Source: Sulfuriferula thiophila | GTDB lineage: Bacteria > Pseudomonadota > Gammaproteobacteria > Burkholderiales > Sulfuriferulaceae | Length of the DNA: 64,000 bases | Direction of reading: 5' to 3' | NCBI RefSeq assembly: GCF_003864975.1 | Contig: NZ_BHGL01000046.1 | Coordinates: 310,001-374,000, forward strand | Part shown: positions 40,529-51,111 of the stretch, in pieces | Layout: every line of letters begins with the position of its first letter | Position numbering within the stretch: the first letter of the stretch is position 1 | Notes under the pieces: model-generated | The model's database searches: none | What the model was told of the DNA's origin: nothing | The model's input: the letters and a program-made list of their open reading frames with translations, nothing else | Translations under genes and position numbers: made by a program

Positions 40529-40615
40529 TGGTGCCGGGAGGGGGACTCGAACCCCCACACTGTCTCCAGCGGCGGATTTTGAATCCGCTGCGTCTACCAA
40601 TTCCGCCATCCCGGC
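40529..40615 (-). tRNA. tRNA-Leu (anticodon CAA)
   Basis: An 87-nt class II tRNA on the minus strand. The acceptor stem pairs GCCGGGA with TCCCGGC, the D-arm reads GGAATTGGTAGACGC, the anticodon loop TTCAAAA gives CAA, the long variable arm is present, the T-loop is GTTCGAGTC, and CCA is encoded. Confidence 0.97.
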
Positions 40616-40699
40616 TGATTAGATACGCGATGAGATGCGTTTGACAAGCTCGGCATTATCCACAAAACCCCACCTACTTGCAACACCTTCGTAATATTT

Positions 40700-41728
40700 A
40701 TGCGCACTGACGACTTTAATTTTGAATTACCCGATGAACTTATCGCCCAGTTTCCCCCTGCAATACGCACTGCCAGCCGGATGCTGCATATAGACCCGCA
40801 CACGCAGCAACTGAGCGACCGCCTGTTTACCGACCTGCCTGATTTCCTCAACGCTGGCGATGTGCTGGTATTTAACGACACCCGCGTCATCAAGGCCCGC
40901 CTGTACGGTCATAAAGCCAGCGGTGGCCAGATAGAACTGTTGATTGAGCGTGTCATTGACGAGCATGAAGCACTCACCTTCATCCGCGCCAGCCATGCCC
41001 CAAAGATTGGCTCACAGATCACCATTGCCGATGCCGTCCCATTAACCGTTCTGGCACGTGAGCATGACTTGTACCGGGTGCGCTTTGATGTGCCGCAAAC
41101 CGTCCTGGAAGTACTTGAACAATACGGTGCATTACCACTACCACCCTATATCGAACGCGCTGCCGACCGTGCCGACGACTCACGCTATCAAACCGTATAT
41201 GCGCGCCATCCAGGCGCTGTCGCCGCCCCCACCGCAGGCTTGCACTTCGATGAAGCCACCCTGGCCCAACTCGATGGCATGGGCGTGATACGTGCCCATG
41301 TCACGTTGCATGTCGGTGCAGGCACATTCCAGCCAGTGCGCGTAGACAACATCGCGGATCACGTCATGCACAGCGAGCGTTACACCATTCCACAAACAAC
41401 CGTTGATGCCATCGCGCATGCCAAAGCAACTGGCGGTCGCATTATCGCCGTTGGCACCACCAGCCTGCGCGCGCTGGAAGCGGCAGCTCAGTCCGGCCAA
41501 TTGCAGGCTGGCGAAGGTGAAACCAGTATTTTCATTACCCCGGGCTACCAATTTAAAGTGGTTGAACGACTGCTCACCAACTTCCACCTGCCTAAATCCA
41601 CACTGCTCATGCTAGTATCAGCGTTTGGCGGCATGACAATGATGCGGGAAGCGTATGCTCACGCAGTTGCACATAAATACCGATTTTTTAGTTATGGCGA
41701 TGCAATGCTGATTGAACGGGCCAACTGA
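40700..41728 (+). CDS. queA: S-adenosylmethionine:tRNA ribosyltransferase-isomerase
   Basis: A 342-residue enzyme of queuosine synthesis that adds the epoxycyclopentanediol from SAM to preQ1 in t[17 protein letters not shown] at the N-terminus, [21 protein letters not shown] and GTTSLRALE are family motifs. It stands upstream of tgt in the same direction with 79 bases between. I saw no preQ1 riboswitch ahead of it. Confidence 0.96.
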   Translation: MRTDDFNFELPDELIAQFPPAIRTASRMLHIDPHTQQLSDRLFTDLPDFLNAGDVLVFNDTRVIKARLYGHKASGGQIELLIERVIDEHEALTFIRASHAPKIGSQITIADAVPLTVLAREHDLYRVRFDVPQTVLEVLEQYGALPLPPYIERAADRADDSRYQTVYARHPGAVAAPTAGLHFDEATLAQLDGMGVIRAHVTLHVGAGTFQPVRVDNIADHVMHSERYTIPQTTVDAIAHAKATGGRIIAVGTTSLRALEAAAQSGQLQAGEGETSIFITPGYQFKVVERLLTNFHLPKSTLLMLVSAFGGMTMMREAYAHAVAHKYRFFSYGDAMLIERAN

Positions 41729-41768
41729 ACTTTAGAGCAGACCCGCAATCCACTGTAATAAGCCATAG

Positions 41769-42911
<1,143 letters not shown>

Positions 42912-42949
42912 AATCATCCCATTTTTTATCATACTTAACGGAGCAACCC

Positions 42950-43276
42950 ATGTTTATCAGTAATGCCTATGCCGCCTCAACTGCAGCTGCATCACCTATG
43001 GACGCAGTCATGAGCTTTTTACCGCTGATCGTCATTTTTGTGCTGTTCTGGTTCATGATCATTCGCCCACAAATGAAGCGCGCTAAAGAACAAGGCAAAA
43101 TGATCGATGCTTTGCAAAAAGGTGATGAAGTCATTACCACTGGCGGTCAGGTTGGTAAAATCGTTAAAGTAGGCGACCAGTTCATCAGCCTGGAAATTGC
43201 CGACGGTGTTGTCACTAACGTACAGAAAAGCACCGTGCAAACCATGCTGCCTAAAGGCACCATCAAATCCATTTGA
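42950..43276 (+). CDS. yajC: Preprotein translocase accessory subunit YajC
   Basis: A 108-residue protein with one membrane helix (about 22-42, IVIFVLFWFMIIRPQ) and the conserved cytoplasmic block MIDALQKGDEVITTGGQVGKI. The ATG at 42950 has GGAG eight bases upstream; an earlier in-frame ATG would add 15 residues inside tgt. YajC associates with SecDF. Confidence 0.95.
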   Translation: MFISNAYAASTAAASPMDAVMSFLPLIVIFVLFWFMIIRPQMKRAKEQGKMIDALQKGDEVITTGGQVGKIVKVGDQFISLEIADGVVTNVQKSTVQTMLPKGTIKSI

Positions 43277-43303
43277 TCGGTCCACGTTAATTCACATAAA
43301 CCG

Positions 43304-43351
43304 GCACAGGATAAGCGTAATGCATTACTTAACATGTCGCTTATCCTGTGC
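43304..43351. repeat. Long hairpin in the yajC-secD gap
   Basis: GCACAGGATAAGCG (43304-43317) and CGCTTATCCTGTGC (43338-43351) form a perfect 14-bp stem with a 20-base loop. It may process or attenuate the mRNA between yajC and secD. A second small hairpin (43393-43410, AACCGCT/AGCGGTT) stands directly ahead of the secD ribosome site. Confidence 0.6.
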
Positions 43352-43377
43352 AAGCATGTGATAAATTTAGCCCAGAC

Positions 43378-43425
43378 ATGAACGTCTCACCCAACCGCTG
43401 CGTAGCGGTTAAAAGAAGGCAATGA
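43378..43425 (+). CDS. Possible 15-codon leader ORF ahead of secD
   Basis: ATG at 43378 opens a frame coding MNVSPNRCVAVKRRQ; its TGA (43423-43425) ends one base ahead of the secD ATG. The frame spans the small hairpin and the secD ribosome site AGAAGG, so its translation would open or block secD initiation. Its own ribosome site is weak, and no conservation can be shown here. Confidence 0.2.
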   Translation: MNVSPNRCVAVKRRQ

Positions 43426-43426
43426 A

Positions 43427-45241
43427 ATGAATCGATTCCCGCTTTGGAAGTATCTGCTTATCTGCGCTGTATTACTCATCAGCGTCATCTATACCCTGCC
43501 CAACTTCTACGGCGAAGTCCCAGCGGTACAAGTATCCCCGACTCGCTCCGCGATCAAGGCTGATGCCACATTGATGCAGCAAGTAGAAGATGAACTCAAA
43601 GCAGCGCATATCACCTACAGCTATGCATTTCTGGATGGTAATAGCGTCAAGGTCAAACTGGCCAATACCGACATCCAATTAAAAGCCAAAGATGCACTGC
43701 AAGCCCGTTTCCGCGATGGTTACAGCGTTGCATTGAATCTGCTTTCAGCCTCACCTGACTGGTTGACTGCCATCGGCGCCAAACCCATGTTCCTGGGTCT
43801 GGACTTACGTGGCGGTGTCCACTTCCTGCTGCAAGTCGACATGCAAGCGGCACTGGACAAGGCGGCCGAACGTTATACCGGCGATATCCGCAGCCAGTTA
43901 CGCGAACAGAAAATTCACTACGCATCGATAAGCCGTGACCACCAGACCGTTATCATCCATTTCAGCGATGCCGCTACGCGTGAACTTGCCAATCAATTCA
44001 TCAACAAGAACTTTGCTGATCTGGTGTTAACCGAAAATGATGCCAATAATGACTACACATTAACTGCGGCTCTGCGCGCAGAGGTACAGAAACGCACGCA
44101 AGATAACGCCATACTGCAAAACATTACCACCCTGCGTAACCGTGTAAACGAGCTGGGCGTAGCTGAACCTATCATCCAGCAACAAGGTACCGACCGAGTT
44201 GTGGTGCAACTGCCAGGCGTACAGGATACGGCAAAGGCTAAAGAAATCCTTGGTCGCACAGCTACGCTGGAAGTTCGTCTGGTCGATGAAACCCACGACA
44301 TCACTGCAGCATTGCAGGGCCAGGTGCCATTCGATGACGAACTCTACACCGAGCGTGGCGGCATGCCGATACTGGTAAAGAAAACAGTATCGCTAACCGG
44401 CGATTACATCACGGATGCTTCACCCGGTTTTGATCAGCAATCCGGTCAGGCTGCCGTACACATCAATCTGGATTCTCGTGGTGCCCGTATTTTCCGTGAC
44501 GTGACCCGTGAAAACGTCGGCAAACGCATGGCTATCCTGCTGGTAGAAAAAGGCAAGGCAGAAGTCATCACTGCCCCGGTCATCCGCGAAGAAATTGGCG
44601 GTGGCCGCGTGCAGATCACCGGCATGGACTCCACTCAGGAAGCATCTGACGTAGCGTTACTGCTACGCGCTGGCGCACTGGCTGCACCGATGGATATTGT
44701 CGAAGAACGTACCGTCGGCCCGAGCATGGGTGCTGACAATATTCAAAAAGGCTTCCATTCCAACCTGTGGGGTTTTGTTGCAGTTGCGGTATTCATGATA
44801 TTTTATTACCGCATCTTCGGTATTTTCTCCACACTGGCACTGACCGCCAACGGCCTGTTTCTGATTGCGCTGCTGTCGATGATGCAAGCCACACTCACAT
44901 TACCCGGTCTGGCAGGTATTGCACTGACGCTGGGTATGGCGATTGACGCCAACGTGCTCATCAACGAGCGTATCCGTGAAGAACTGCGCAATGGCAACTC
45001 GCCACAAGCTGCCATACATGCCGGCTACGACCGCGCATGGGGCACCATTCTCGACTCCAACATCACCACGTTTATTGCCGGTATCGCTCTGTTCTGGTTA
45101 GGTTCAGGTCCGGTACGCGGTTTTGCGGTCGTGTTGTGTCTGGGCATACTCACCTCGATGTTTAGTGCTGTGACGATCTCACGCGCCTTGGTCAACCTCA
45201 GCTACGGTCGCCGTGTGCGCCTGGCAAAAGTGTCCATTTAA
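43427..45241 (+). CDS. secD: Protein translocase subunit SecD
   Basis: A 604-residue inner-membrane protein that uses proton flow to finish protein export. TM1 (about 8-24), the periplasmic P1 domain with GLDLRGGVHFLLQVD, and a C-terminal five-helix RND-like block with LGMAIDANVLINERIREE. Length is typical of proteobacteria. Confidence 0.97.
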   Translation: MNRFPLWKYLLICAVLLISVIYTLPNFYGEVPAVQVSPTRSAIKADATLMQQVEDELKAAHITYSYAFLDGNSVKVKLANTDIQLKAKDALQARFRDGYSVALNLLSASPDWLTAIGAKPMFLGLDLRGGVHFLLQVDMQAALDKAAERYTGDIRSQLREQKIHYASISRDHQTVIIHFSDAATRELANQFINKNFADLVLTENDANNDYTLTAALRAEVQKRTQDNAILQNITTLRNRVNELGVAEPIIQQQGTDRVVVQLPGVQDTAKAKEILGRTATLEVRLVDETHDITAALQGQVPFDDELYTERGGMPILVKKTVSLTGDYITDASPGFDQQSGQAAVHINLDSRGARIFRDVTRENVGKRMAILLVEKGKAEVITAPVIREEIGGGRVQITGMDSTQEASDVALLLRAGALAAPMDIVEERTVGPSMGADNIQKGFHSNLWGFVAVAVFMIFYYRIFGIFSTLALTANGLFLIALLSMMQATLTLPGLAGIALTLGMAIDANVLINERIREELRNGNSPQAAIHAGYDRAWGTILDSNITTFIAGIALFWLGSGPVRGFAVVLCLGILTSMFSAVTISRALVNLSYGRRVRLAKVSI

Positions 45242-45277
45242 CCTGGCCCTCACGCTAACAGCTTACTAGGAATCAAT

Positions 45278-46222
45278 ATGGAATTTTTTCGCATCAAACA
45301 CGATATCCCGTTCATGCGTTATGGCAAGCTCACCACAGCCATTTCCCTGATCACCTTTCTTTTCGCCGTCTGGGCATTAGCACATAAAGGTCTGAATTTA
45401 GGCGTCGATTTTACTGGCGGCACGGTCATCGAGGTTGAATACAACCAGCCAGCCCACATTGATCAGATCCGCGAAACGTTGACTAAAACCGGCCTGCCGG
45501 AAGTCACCGTGCAAACCTTTGGCACCACCAAAGACGTGCTGATCCGTTTGCCCGTACACAAAGACACCACCAGCGCCAAAACCAGCGACACTGTCATGGC
45601 GGCCCTCAAGGCACAAGACCCTACCGTGATTTTGAAGCGCGTCGACTTTGTCGGACCGCAGGTAGGTAAAGAGCTGTATGACAATGGCGCCCTGGCACTG
45701 GTAGTCGTTGCCGGCGGCATCCTGCTCTACCTCGCCATACGCTTTGAATGGCGCTTCGCCCTCGCGGCCATCATCGCCAACATCCATGACGTAGTAATCA
45801 TTCTGGGCTGTTTCGCCTTCTTCCAGTGGGAATTCACCCTCACCGTACTTGCCGGCGTGTTGGCCGTACTTGGTTATTCGGTTAACGAATCCGTAGTGGT
45901 ATTCGACCGTATCCGTGAAAATCTGCGCAAAATGCGCAAATCGACCATTCCCGATATTATTGACAACGCCATCACCACCACCATGAGCCGCACCATCATC
46001 ACCCACGGCATGACCCAGATGATGGTACTGTCCATGCTGTTCTTTGGCGGTGAAGCGCTGCACAATTTCGCCTTGGCCCTGACTATCGGTATCCTGTTCG
46101 GTATTTACTCATCCGTGCTGGTGGCGTCACCGCTACTGTTGATGTTCGGCGTCAAACGCGAGCACTTCATCAAGGACAACAAACCGAAAGCGGATGTGTC
46201 CGCTGACGGCGCACAGGTATAA
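45278..46222 (+). CDS. secF: Protein translocase subunit SecF
   Basis: A 314-residue partner of SecD. The motifs [40 protein letters not shown] and TRTIITHG-like SRTIITHG are present, with six membrane helices. It follows secD by 36 bases. Confidence 0.97.
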   Translation: MEFFRIKHDIPFMRYGKLTTAISLITFLFAVWALAHKGLNLGVDFTGGTVIEVEYNQPAHIDQIRETLTKTGLPEVTVQTFGTTKDVLIRLPVHKDTTSAKTSDTVMAALKAQDPTVILKRVDFVGPQVGKELYDNGALALVVVAGGILLYLAIRFEWRFALAAIIANIHDVVIILGCFAFFQWEFTLTVLAGVLAVLGYSVNESVVVFDRIRENLRKMRKSTIPDIIDNAITTTMSRTIITHGMTQMMVLSMLFFGGEALHNFALALTIGILFGIYSSVLVASPLLLMFGVKREHFIKDNKPKADVSADGAQV

Positions 46223-46236
46223 GGAGAGTACGCCCC

Positions 46237-46935
46237 ATGTCCAACGTCGACCAGGTCGAAATCGACAAATTCAGCGCCCTTGCGAATAAATGGTGGGATC
46301 CGAACAGCGAATTCAAGCCGCTGCATGAAATCAACCCGTTACGCCTGGACTACATCAACCAGCACGCGCCGCTGAATGGTAAAACCGTGCTGGATGTCGG
46401 CTGCGGCGGTGGCATACTCAGCGAATCCATGGCAAACATGGGCGCGCAAGTTACTGGCATAGATCTCGCAAAAAAGTCACTCAAAATCGCCAAACTTCAC
46501 CTGCTCGAAACAGGTGCCAGTGTTGATTATCAATGCATCGCCGTCGAAACCCTGGCAGAGCAACACCCCGCCAGCTACGACATCGTCACCTGCATGGAAA
46601 TGCTGGAACACGTACCCGACCCGGCTTCCGTCGTCCGTGCCTGCGCCACGCTGGTTAAGCCCGGCGGTTGGGTGTTCTTCTCCACCCTGAACCGCAATCC
46701 CAAGGCCTATCTCTTCGCCATACTTGGCGCCGAGTACCTGCTTAATCTGTTACCGCGCGGCACCCACGATTACGCCAAATTTATCAAACCTTCCGAACTG
46801 TCACGCTTCGCCCGTGGTTCCGGGCTGGAAATCAACGACCTTATCGGCATGACCTATAACCCGCTCAGCAAAGTCTACAAGCTCGAAGCCGATACCGACG
46901 TCAACTACGTCATGGCCTGTCACCGTCATGGTTGA
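46237..46935 (+). CDS. ubiG: 3-demethylubiquinol 3-O-methyltransferase UbiG
   Basis: A 232-residue SAM-dependent O-methyltransferase acting twice in ubiquinone synthesis. The N-terminal [22 protein letters not shown] loop [16 protein letters not shown] and EMLEHVPDP are typical. AAGGAG precedes the ATG. It overlaps gph by eight bases. Confidence 0.97.
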   Translation: MSNVDQVEIDKFSALANKWWDPNSEFKPLHEINPLRLDYINQHAPLNGKTVLDVGCGGGILSESMANMGAQVTGIDLAKKSLKIAKLHLLETGASVDYQCIAVETLAEQHPASYDIVTCMEMLEHVPDPASVVRACATLVKPGGWVFFSTLNRNPKAYLFAILGAEYLLNLLPRGTHDYAKFIKPSELSRFARGSGLEINDLIGMTYNPLSKVYKLEADTDVNYVMACHRHG

Positions 46936-47581
46936 TGCCGTATTATTTGATCTCGATGGCACGCTGGTCGATACTGCACCCGATCTGGCTCATGCCCTTA
47001 ACCAGCAGCGCCAGATGCACGGCCTGCCGGAAATGCCATTTGAACTGATACGACCTTACGCCTCGCACGGTACCGTCGGCCTGCTTCAGGTCGGTTTCAG
47101 CATCGCGCCCGACCACCCCGCATTTGCCGAACTGCGTAGCGAGTACCTCAGTCTGTTTGAAGAAAATGCCAACCCGTACAGCCAGCTTTTCCCCGGCATG
47201 ATGGAACTGCTCGACGAACTCGAAACCCGCGGCATTCCCTGGGGCATCGTCACCAACAAACCGGCACGCCTGACTACACCATTACTGGATACACTCGGCC
47301 TCATTGACCGTGCCGCCAGTGTTATCAGCGGCGACAGTTGCGCCAATGCCAAACCACACCCTGAACCTATCCTTACCGCCTGCCGTGAAATCGGCGTCTT
47401 GCCCAGCACCTGCGTCTACATTGGTGATGCAGAACGCGATATCGAAGCGGCCCACGCATGTGGCATGCCCGCCATTATTGCTGAATACGGTTACATCGGT
47501 CCGCAAGATGATCCGTCAAGCTGGCACGCAGACGGTTTTATTCAACACCCCACCGCCCTACTTGATTTTTTAGGTTACTGA
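46928..47581 (+). CDS. gph: HAD-family phosphoglycolate phosphatase
   Basis: A 217-residue HAD hydrolase with nucleophile motif [13 protein letters not shown], motif II VTNKP and motif [14 protein letters not shown]. Gph removes phosphate from 2-phosphoglycolate, useful to organisms with Rubisco. The neighbouring ubiG is the usual partner of Gph/MupP-type phosphatases, and MupP (N-acetylmuramate 6-phosphate phosphatase) is the main alternative. Confidence 0.88.
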   Translation: MVDAVLFDLDGTLVDTAPDLAHALNQQRQMHGLPEMPFELIRPYASHGTVGLLQVGFSIAPDHPAFAELRSEYLSLFEENANPYSQLFPGMMELLDELETRGIPWGIVTNKPARLTTPLLDTLGLIDRAASVISGDSCANAKPHPEPILTACREIGVLPSTCVYIGDAERDIEAAHACGMPAIIAEYGYIGPQDDPSSWHADGFIQHPTALLDFLGY

Positions 47582-47594
47582 ACCCATATAGTCC

Positions 47595-47655
47595 GAGTAG
47601 CAGCTGAATCATGTATAATCAGCACATGCTGAAACTTTTACAGATTCAGCTACTC
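47595..47655 (+). promoter_or_regulatory. ssrA promoter region flanked by an inverted repeat
   Basis: A perfect -10 box TATAAT (47614-47619) lies 50 bases before the mature tmRNA. No good -35 is visible. The box lies between GAGTAGCAGCTGAATC (47595-47610) and GATTCAGCTACTC (47643-47655), an inverted repeat with three unpaired bases, which could fold in the precursor RNA or bind a regulator. Confidence 0.45.
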
Positions 47656-47668
47656 TTAGTAGTGCAAT

Positions 47669-48035
47669 GGGGGCGACCTGGCTTCGACGTGGGTTGCAAA
47701 GCAGCGCAGGGCATACCGAGGACGGATTACCTCGTAAATACAACCCGAAATCGTTTATAACTGCAAACGACGAAACTTACGCTCTAGCCGCTTAAGTCGG
47801 CTGGACCCTACACCAATTCGCATACGCGTTGGGCTGAGCAATCAGCAGTAGGGTAATCTCAGTATGCTCGCTGTGTTCAGGGTTACTTTGGACACAGTTA
47901 AAACCAAGGTAACTCGCTAGTTTCCAGCCTGTTCGGTGGGCGTGAAACTGGTTAAAGCCAAATCACCGAACTAAGTATGTAGAACTGTCTGTAGAGTGCT
48001 TGCGGACGGGGGTTCGATCCCCCCCGCCTCCACCA
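47669..48035 (+). ncRNA. ssrA: Transfer-messenger RNA (tmRNA)
   Basis: One-piece tmRNA of about 367 nt. The acceptor stem GGGGGCG pairs with CGCCTCC, followed by encoded ACCA. The 5' part reads GACCTGGCTTCGACGTGGG and the T-arm GGGGGTTCGATCCCCC. The tag frame at 47763-47795 codes (A)NDETYALAA followed by TAA; with the alanine charged on the tRNA part the tag ends in the usual ALAA protease signal. It rescues stalled ribosomes with SmpB. Confidence 0.97.
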
Positions 48036-48045
48036 TTTAATCGAA

Positions 48046-48080
48046 ACAAAAGGCCTCCAATTCGGTGGCCTTTTGTTTGT
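48046..48080 (+). terminator. Rho-independent terminator of ssrA
   Basis: ACAAAAGGCC (48046-48055) and GGCCTTTTGT (48067-48076) form a 10-bp stem with a T-rich 3' arm, directly after the tmRNA. Confidence 0.85.
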
Positions 48081-48464
48081 CTTGAAGTTCATGCCGAACA
48101 GCTACGCAATTCAATAATTACCGCTATCACTGACCAACCCCAACCCTTTACCTGAGCCAGTAACGCTCCTCCACATTACCATCTGAGATCAACTGCTGGC
48201 TCAACTTACGCCAGGAACGCCTGCTCACTGGCTATTATTGCGGAATTTCTGCTCAGTAAGTGCGGTAACGCACAGAGCAAATAATAAAAAAAGCGGATTA
48301 TCAACCTAATGATTGGTGACGTTCATTTAGAACTGATACAACTGCGCGGAAATCTACTTCCCTGATGAACAGTTATATCACGCCTGACTGAGCGTCTATT
48401 TTGTTGATACATAAGTTGTCGCAGGATCAAGACAACGTTTTTTAAATATTAAAGGAAAAATAAA
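48081..48464. other. Intergenic region ahead of the OmpA-family gene
   Basis: No coding frame of note. An inverted repeat GTTGTC-N10-GACAAC (48415-48436) lies 28 bases ahead of the OmpA ATG, in or near its promoter, and could be an operator. AAAGGA (about 48451-48456) is the ribosome site. No integrase or duplicated ssrA 3' end is seen, so there is no sign of an island at this common insertion site. Confidence 0.5.
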
Positions 48465-49481
48465 ATGTCCCGTACCTTACGTAATCTGGTTGCAATTTCA
48501 TGCGCATTAATGGCTGGTCAAGCGGTTGCTGCAGACTTAGACACCCGCTTCTATATCAGTCCTTCTGTAAACTATACCGTTACTGATAAAGATTGGGGTA
48601 CGGATGATGGCTACGGCGTGGGCATAGGTCTTGGCAAACCGGTTTCAGACAACTGGAACATAGAATTAAACGCCACTTATGCCACCCAGGGTTTCAAGAG
48701 TGCTAATACCACAGGCCGGGTACAGAATTCAGCCGTGATGGCAGATGCATTGTATTTCTTCAACCGTAACCCTGGTTTCTCACCGTATGCACTCATCGGA
48801 GCAGGTGACGTTCAAACACGTTATACCGGCGTATCAGAAAACAACCTGGCTGCTAACGTTGGTCTGGGTTTCATGACATGGATGCGTGACATCGCCTTCC
48901 GCGCCGACGTTCGCTATCGTTATATTGACGGCGTTGCTGGCGGCACTAACAGCTTCAGCCCGCAAGACTGGATTGCTTCAGCAGGTTTAGTTATCCCTTT
49001 AGGTGCCAAACCAGTTGAACCGGCTCCGTACGTTGCGCCAGCACCGGCTCCATACGTTGCGCCAGCACCAGCCCCTTACGTTGCACCAGCACCTGAACCA
49101 GTACCTGCGCCTCAACCTGAAATCGCCCGTCCTGCAGCACATACCAAAGTTATTTTTGAAGGTACGAACTTTGAATTCAACAAAGCCACGCTGCGTCCAA
49201 CCGGCAAAGCAAAGCTTGATGACAATGTTAAACTGTTAAATCAATACCCGGATATCGAAGCTGAAATCAGCGGACACACCGACAGCATTGGTTCAAACAA
49301 ATTCAACCAGAAGCTGTCAGAAAAGCGTGCCATGACCGTGAAAAAATACATGGAATCCAAAGGCATTGCTGCTAGCCGCATGACTACCAAAGGTTATGGC
49401 GAAACCAAACCCGTTGCCAGCAACAAAACCTCAGCTGGCCGCGCTGAAAATCGTCGCGTAGAAATTGAAATCATGAACTAA
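48465..49481 (+). CDS. OmpA-family outer-membrane protein
   Basis: A 338-residue protein: signal peptide (ending AVAAD, about 23), an eight-strand barrel (about 25-185), a Pro/Ala linker with three PYVAPAPA repeats (about 187-215), and a C-terminal OmpA/peptidoglycan-binding domain (NFEFNKATLRP, ISGHTDSIGSNKFNQKLSEK and GRAENRRVEIEI). It anchors the outer membrane to the cell wall. The barrel is not closely like E. coli OmpA. A strong terminator follows. Confidence 0.92.
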   Translation: MSRTLRNLVAISCALMAGQAVAADLDTRFYISPSVNYTVTDKDWGTDDGYGVGIGLGKPVSDNWNIELNATYATQGFKSANTTGRVQNSAVMADALYFFNRNPGFSPYALIGAGDVQTRYTGVSENNLAANVGLGFMTWMRDIAFRADVRYRYIDGVAGGTNSFSPQDWIASAGLVIPLGAKPVEPAPYVAPAPAPYVAPAPAPYVAPAPEPVPAPQPEIARPAAHTKVIFEGTNFEFNKATLRPTGKAKLDDNVKLLNQYPDIEAEISGHTDSIGSNKFNQKLSEKRAMTVKKYMESKGIAASRMTTKGYGETKPVASNKTSAGRAENRRVEIEIMN

Positions 49482-49499
49482 GCATCAACCGCAACAAAT

Positions 49500-49530
49500 A
49501 AAAAAGCCGCAGAATTCTGCGGCTTTTTTA
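49500..49530. terminator. Bidirectional rho-independent terminator
   Basis: AAAAAGCCGCAG-AATT-CTGCGGCTTTTT is a near-perfect palindrome with A- and T-runs, between the convergent OmpA-family and BamE-like genes. Confidence 0.9.
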
Positions 49531-49555
49531 TCGACAAAAATAATGCGAGACCGCC

Positions 49556-50065
49556 TTAACACATACACTCTCTTTCACCGCAAAGGCCCCTTTGCGACTC
49601 TGTCATACTCAGGATCGAACGAACCCTGCCCGTGCTCGCATCAAACAGTGCATCAAATCGCGCCGGTTGCCGCCATTCATTACAATAGCGCCACTCCCAC
49701 GCCAGCTCGTCGCGCCGCGCATAATACACCGTCCAGGATGGCTCGGATGGCCCCAGCATCCGCAGCACCTGTTCTTTTGTCATGCCTTGCTGAACGCGTG
49801 CTAATGTCTTCGATTCCAATACATTTGCTATGCTGCTGAGCTTACCGTCGGTACCGAACATAGCCATAAACGTATGCACACCCATTGGGCCACGAGGATA
49901 CGCTAGCTGCATGGCGCCATCCGGATACTGCCAGCGCATGGCGGGTTGCCCCATCACGCGTATCACATCATCCAGGCTGGCCGTACCCGGCTGCAGTCCA
50001 CGACCATTGTATGAAGCGCATCCAGTAAGCACTGACAGAAGCAAAATGCTTAACGAGAGTTTCAT
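49556..50065 (-). CDS. BamE/SmpA-like outer-membrane lipoprotein
   Basis: A 169-residue lipoprotein with lipobox SVLTGC (Cys16) and two BamE-like repeats (LDDVIRVMGQPAMRWQYPDG and VQQGMTKEQVLRMLGPSEPSW). The ATG at 50065 overlaps the stop of the permease gene as ATGA. The C-terminus is Cys-rich (GLCGERECMC), which is unusual. It is unlikely to be the core BamE, given the length and operon, so the role is unknown. Confidence 0.8.
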   Translation of the reverse strand: MKLSLSILLLSVLTGCASYNGRGLQPGTASLDDVIRVMGQPAMRWQYPDGAMQLAYPRGPMGVHTFMAMFGTDGKLSSIANVLESKTLARVQQGMTKEQVLRMLGPSEPSWTVYYARRDELAWEWRYCNEWRQPARFDALFDASTGRVRSILSMTESQRGLCGERECMC

Positions 50066-51072
50066 GTATTTTTCTTCCCATGCAGGTCTGCCCACTCGCG
50101 CAATAGACTGTATGCCACCGCAAGTAAAGTCGGGCCGATGAAAACACCAACAAAACCGAAGGCAATCAGCCCACCCATCACGCCGAACAGCCCCAGAACA
50201 AACGGCAAATTGGTGCCGCGACTAATGATCATGGGTTTCACCACATTATCGACACCACTGATCAGGAAGAAGCCCCATAGCAGCATGAAAACTCCCCAGC
50301 CTATGTTGCCCTGATAAAACAGCCAGAGCGAAGCGCCTCCCCATATCAGCGGTGGCCCGATGGGAAGCAGTGAAAACAACCCTGTCGCCAGACCAAGCAA
50401 CAACGCTGCCGGCACACTGGCTATAGCAAATCCGATTGTCGCTACAAAGCCCTGCGCCAGCGCTGTTCCCAACAATCCATACATGACACCGCGCACGGTA
50501 TTATTGATAATACCCAGAATGTTTTCCGCATGCATACCGACCACTCTATCCATCGCCATGTTGAGAAAACGCACCAACGCCTCGCCATCACGATAGAAGA
50601 AAAAGCTGACAAAGGCGGCCAGGCTCATTTCCAGGACACCCTGCCCAAGCAGCATACCGCCAGCAAGCAGGAAACTCTTGATTGGCTCAAGTAGCCGTTG
50701 CGTAAACGCATCCATTTCTTCGCGACTGGTAGCAATCAGATGCCAATATTCAGCAAGCGACTGACCGACCACTGGCACGCCCGCTAACCAGGCTGGTGGC
50801 GCTAATGGCCCGGCCGTTACGACCTGCTTGATATCATTATAAAAAACGGTGACATTGTCGCTAAGATTGTAAGCCACCAGCGCCAGCGGCAAAATAATCA
50901 CCAATGCCAGCGATAGCGTCATGATCAGCGCAGCGATATTTTTCCTGCCCTGCACCTTGCGTAATAACCGCAGATACAGCGGCCAGGTGGAAACACATAA
51001 AACGGCTGCAAGCAGGGTCGCCGCCAGGAATGGCCTCAGCACGACAAAGCACCCCACCACCAGAACAACCAC
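50062..51072 (-). CDS. AI-2E-family (YdiK/PerM-like) permease, N-terminus interrupted
   Basis: A 336-residue polytopic membrane protein of the AI-2E exporter superfamily, with LLPIGPPLIWGGASLWL, LISGVDNVVKPMIISR and GLIAFGFVGVFIGPTLLA motifs. The longest open frame starts at GTG 51072 inside the first membrane helix. Ten codons further up in the same frame, ATG 51111 begins MEKRFEYLA, then a TAA (51084-51082), then LVA joining the GTG. That stretch reads like the normal family N-terminus broken by a nonsense codon. The gene may be expressed from the GTG, or be a young pseudogene. Many members export ions or small molecules rather than AI-2. Confidence 0.8.
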   Translation of the reverse strand: MVVLVVGCFVVLRPFLAATLLAAVLCVSTWPLYLRLLRKVQGRKNIAALIMTLSLALVIILPLALVAYNLSDNVTVFYNDIKQVVTAGPLAPPAWLAGVPVVGQSLAEYWHLIATSREEMDAFTQRLLEPIKSFLLAGGMLLGQGVLEMSLAAFVSFFFYRDGEALVRFLNMAMDRVVGMHAENILGIINNTVRGVMYGLLGTALAQGFVATIGFAIASVPAALLLGLATGLFSLLPIGPPLIWGGASLWLFYQGNIGWGVFMLLWGFFLISGVDNVVKPMIISRGTNLPFVLGLFGVMGGLIAFGFVGVFIGPTLLAVAYSLLREWADLHGKKNT

Positions 51073-51111
51073 AGCGACGAGTTACGCCAAATATTCGAAA
51101 CGTTTTTCCAT

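Noticed and set aside
40616-40699. preQ1 riboswitch ahead of queA
   Set aside because: The gap is only 84 bases and lacks the C-rich loop and A-rich tail of preQ1 aptamers; a TTGACA word is present without a good -10.
45398-46063. 221-residue open frame antisense to secF
   Set aside because: Composition is a mirror of the secF coding strand, with no ribosome site and no family resemblance; secF is certain.
47990-48060. Genomic-island attachment site at the ssrA 3' end
   Set aside because: No integrase and no second copy of the ssrA 3' end seen in the following sequence.
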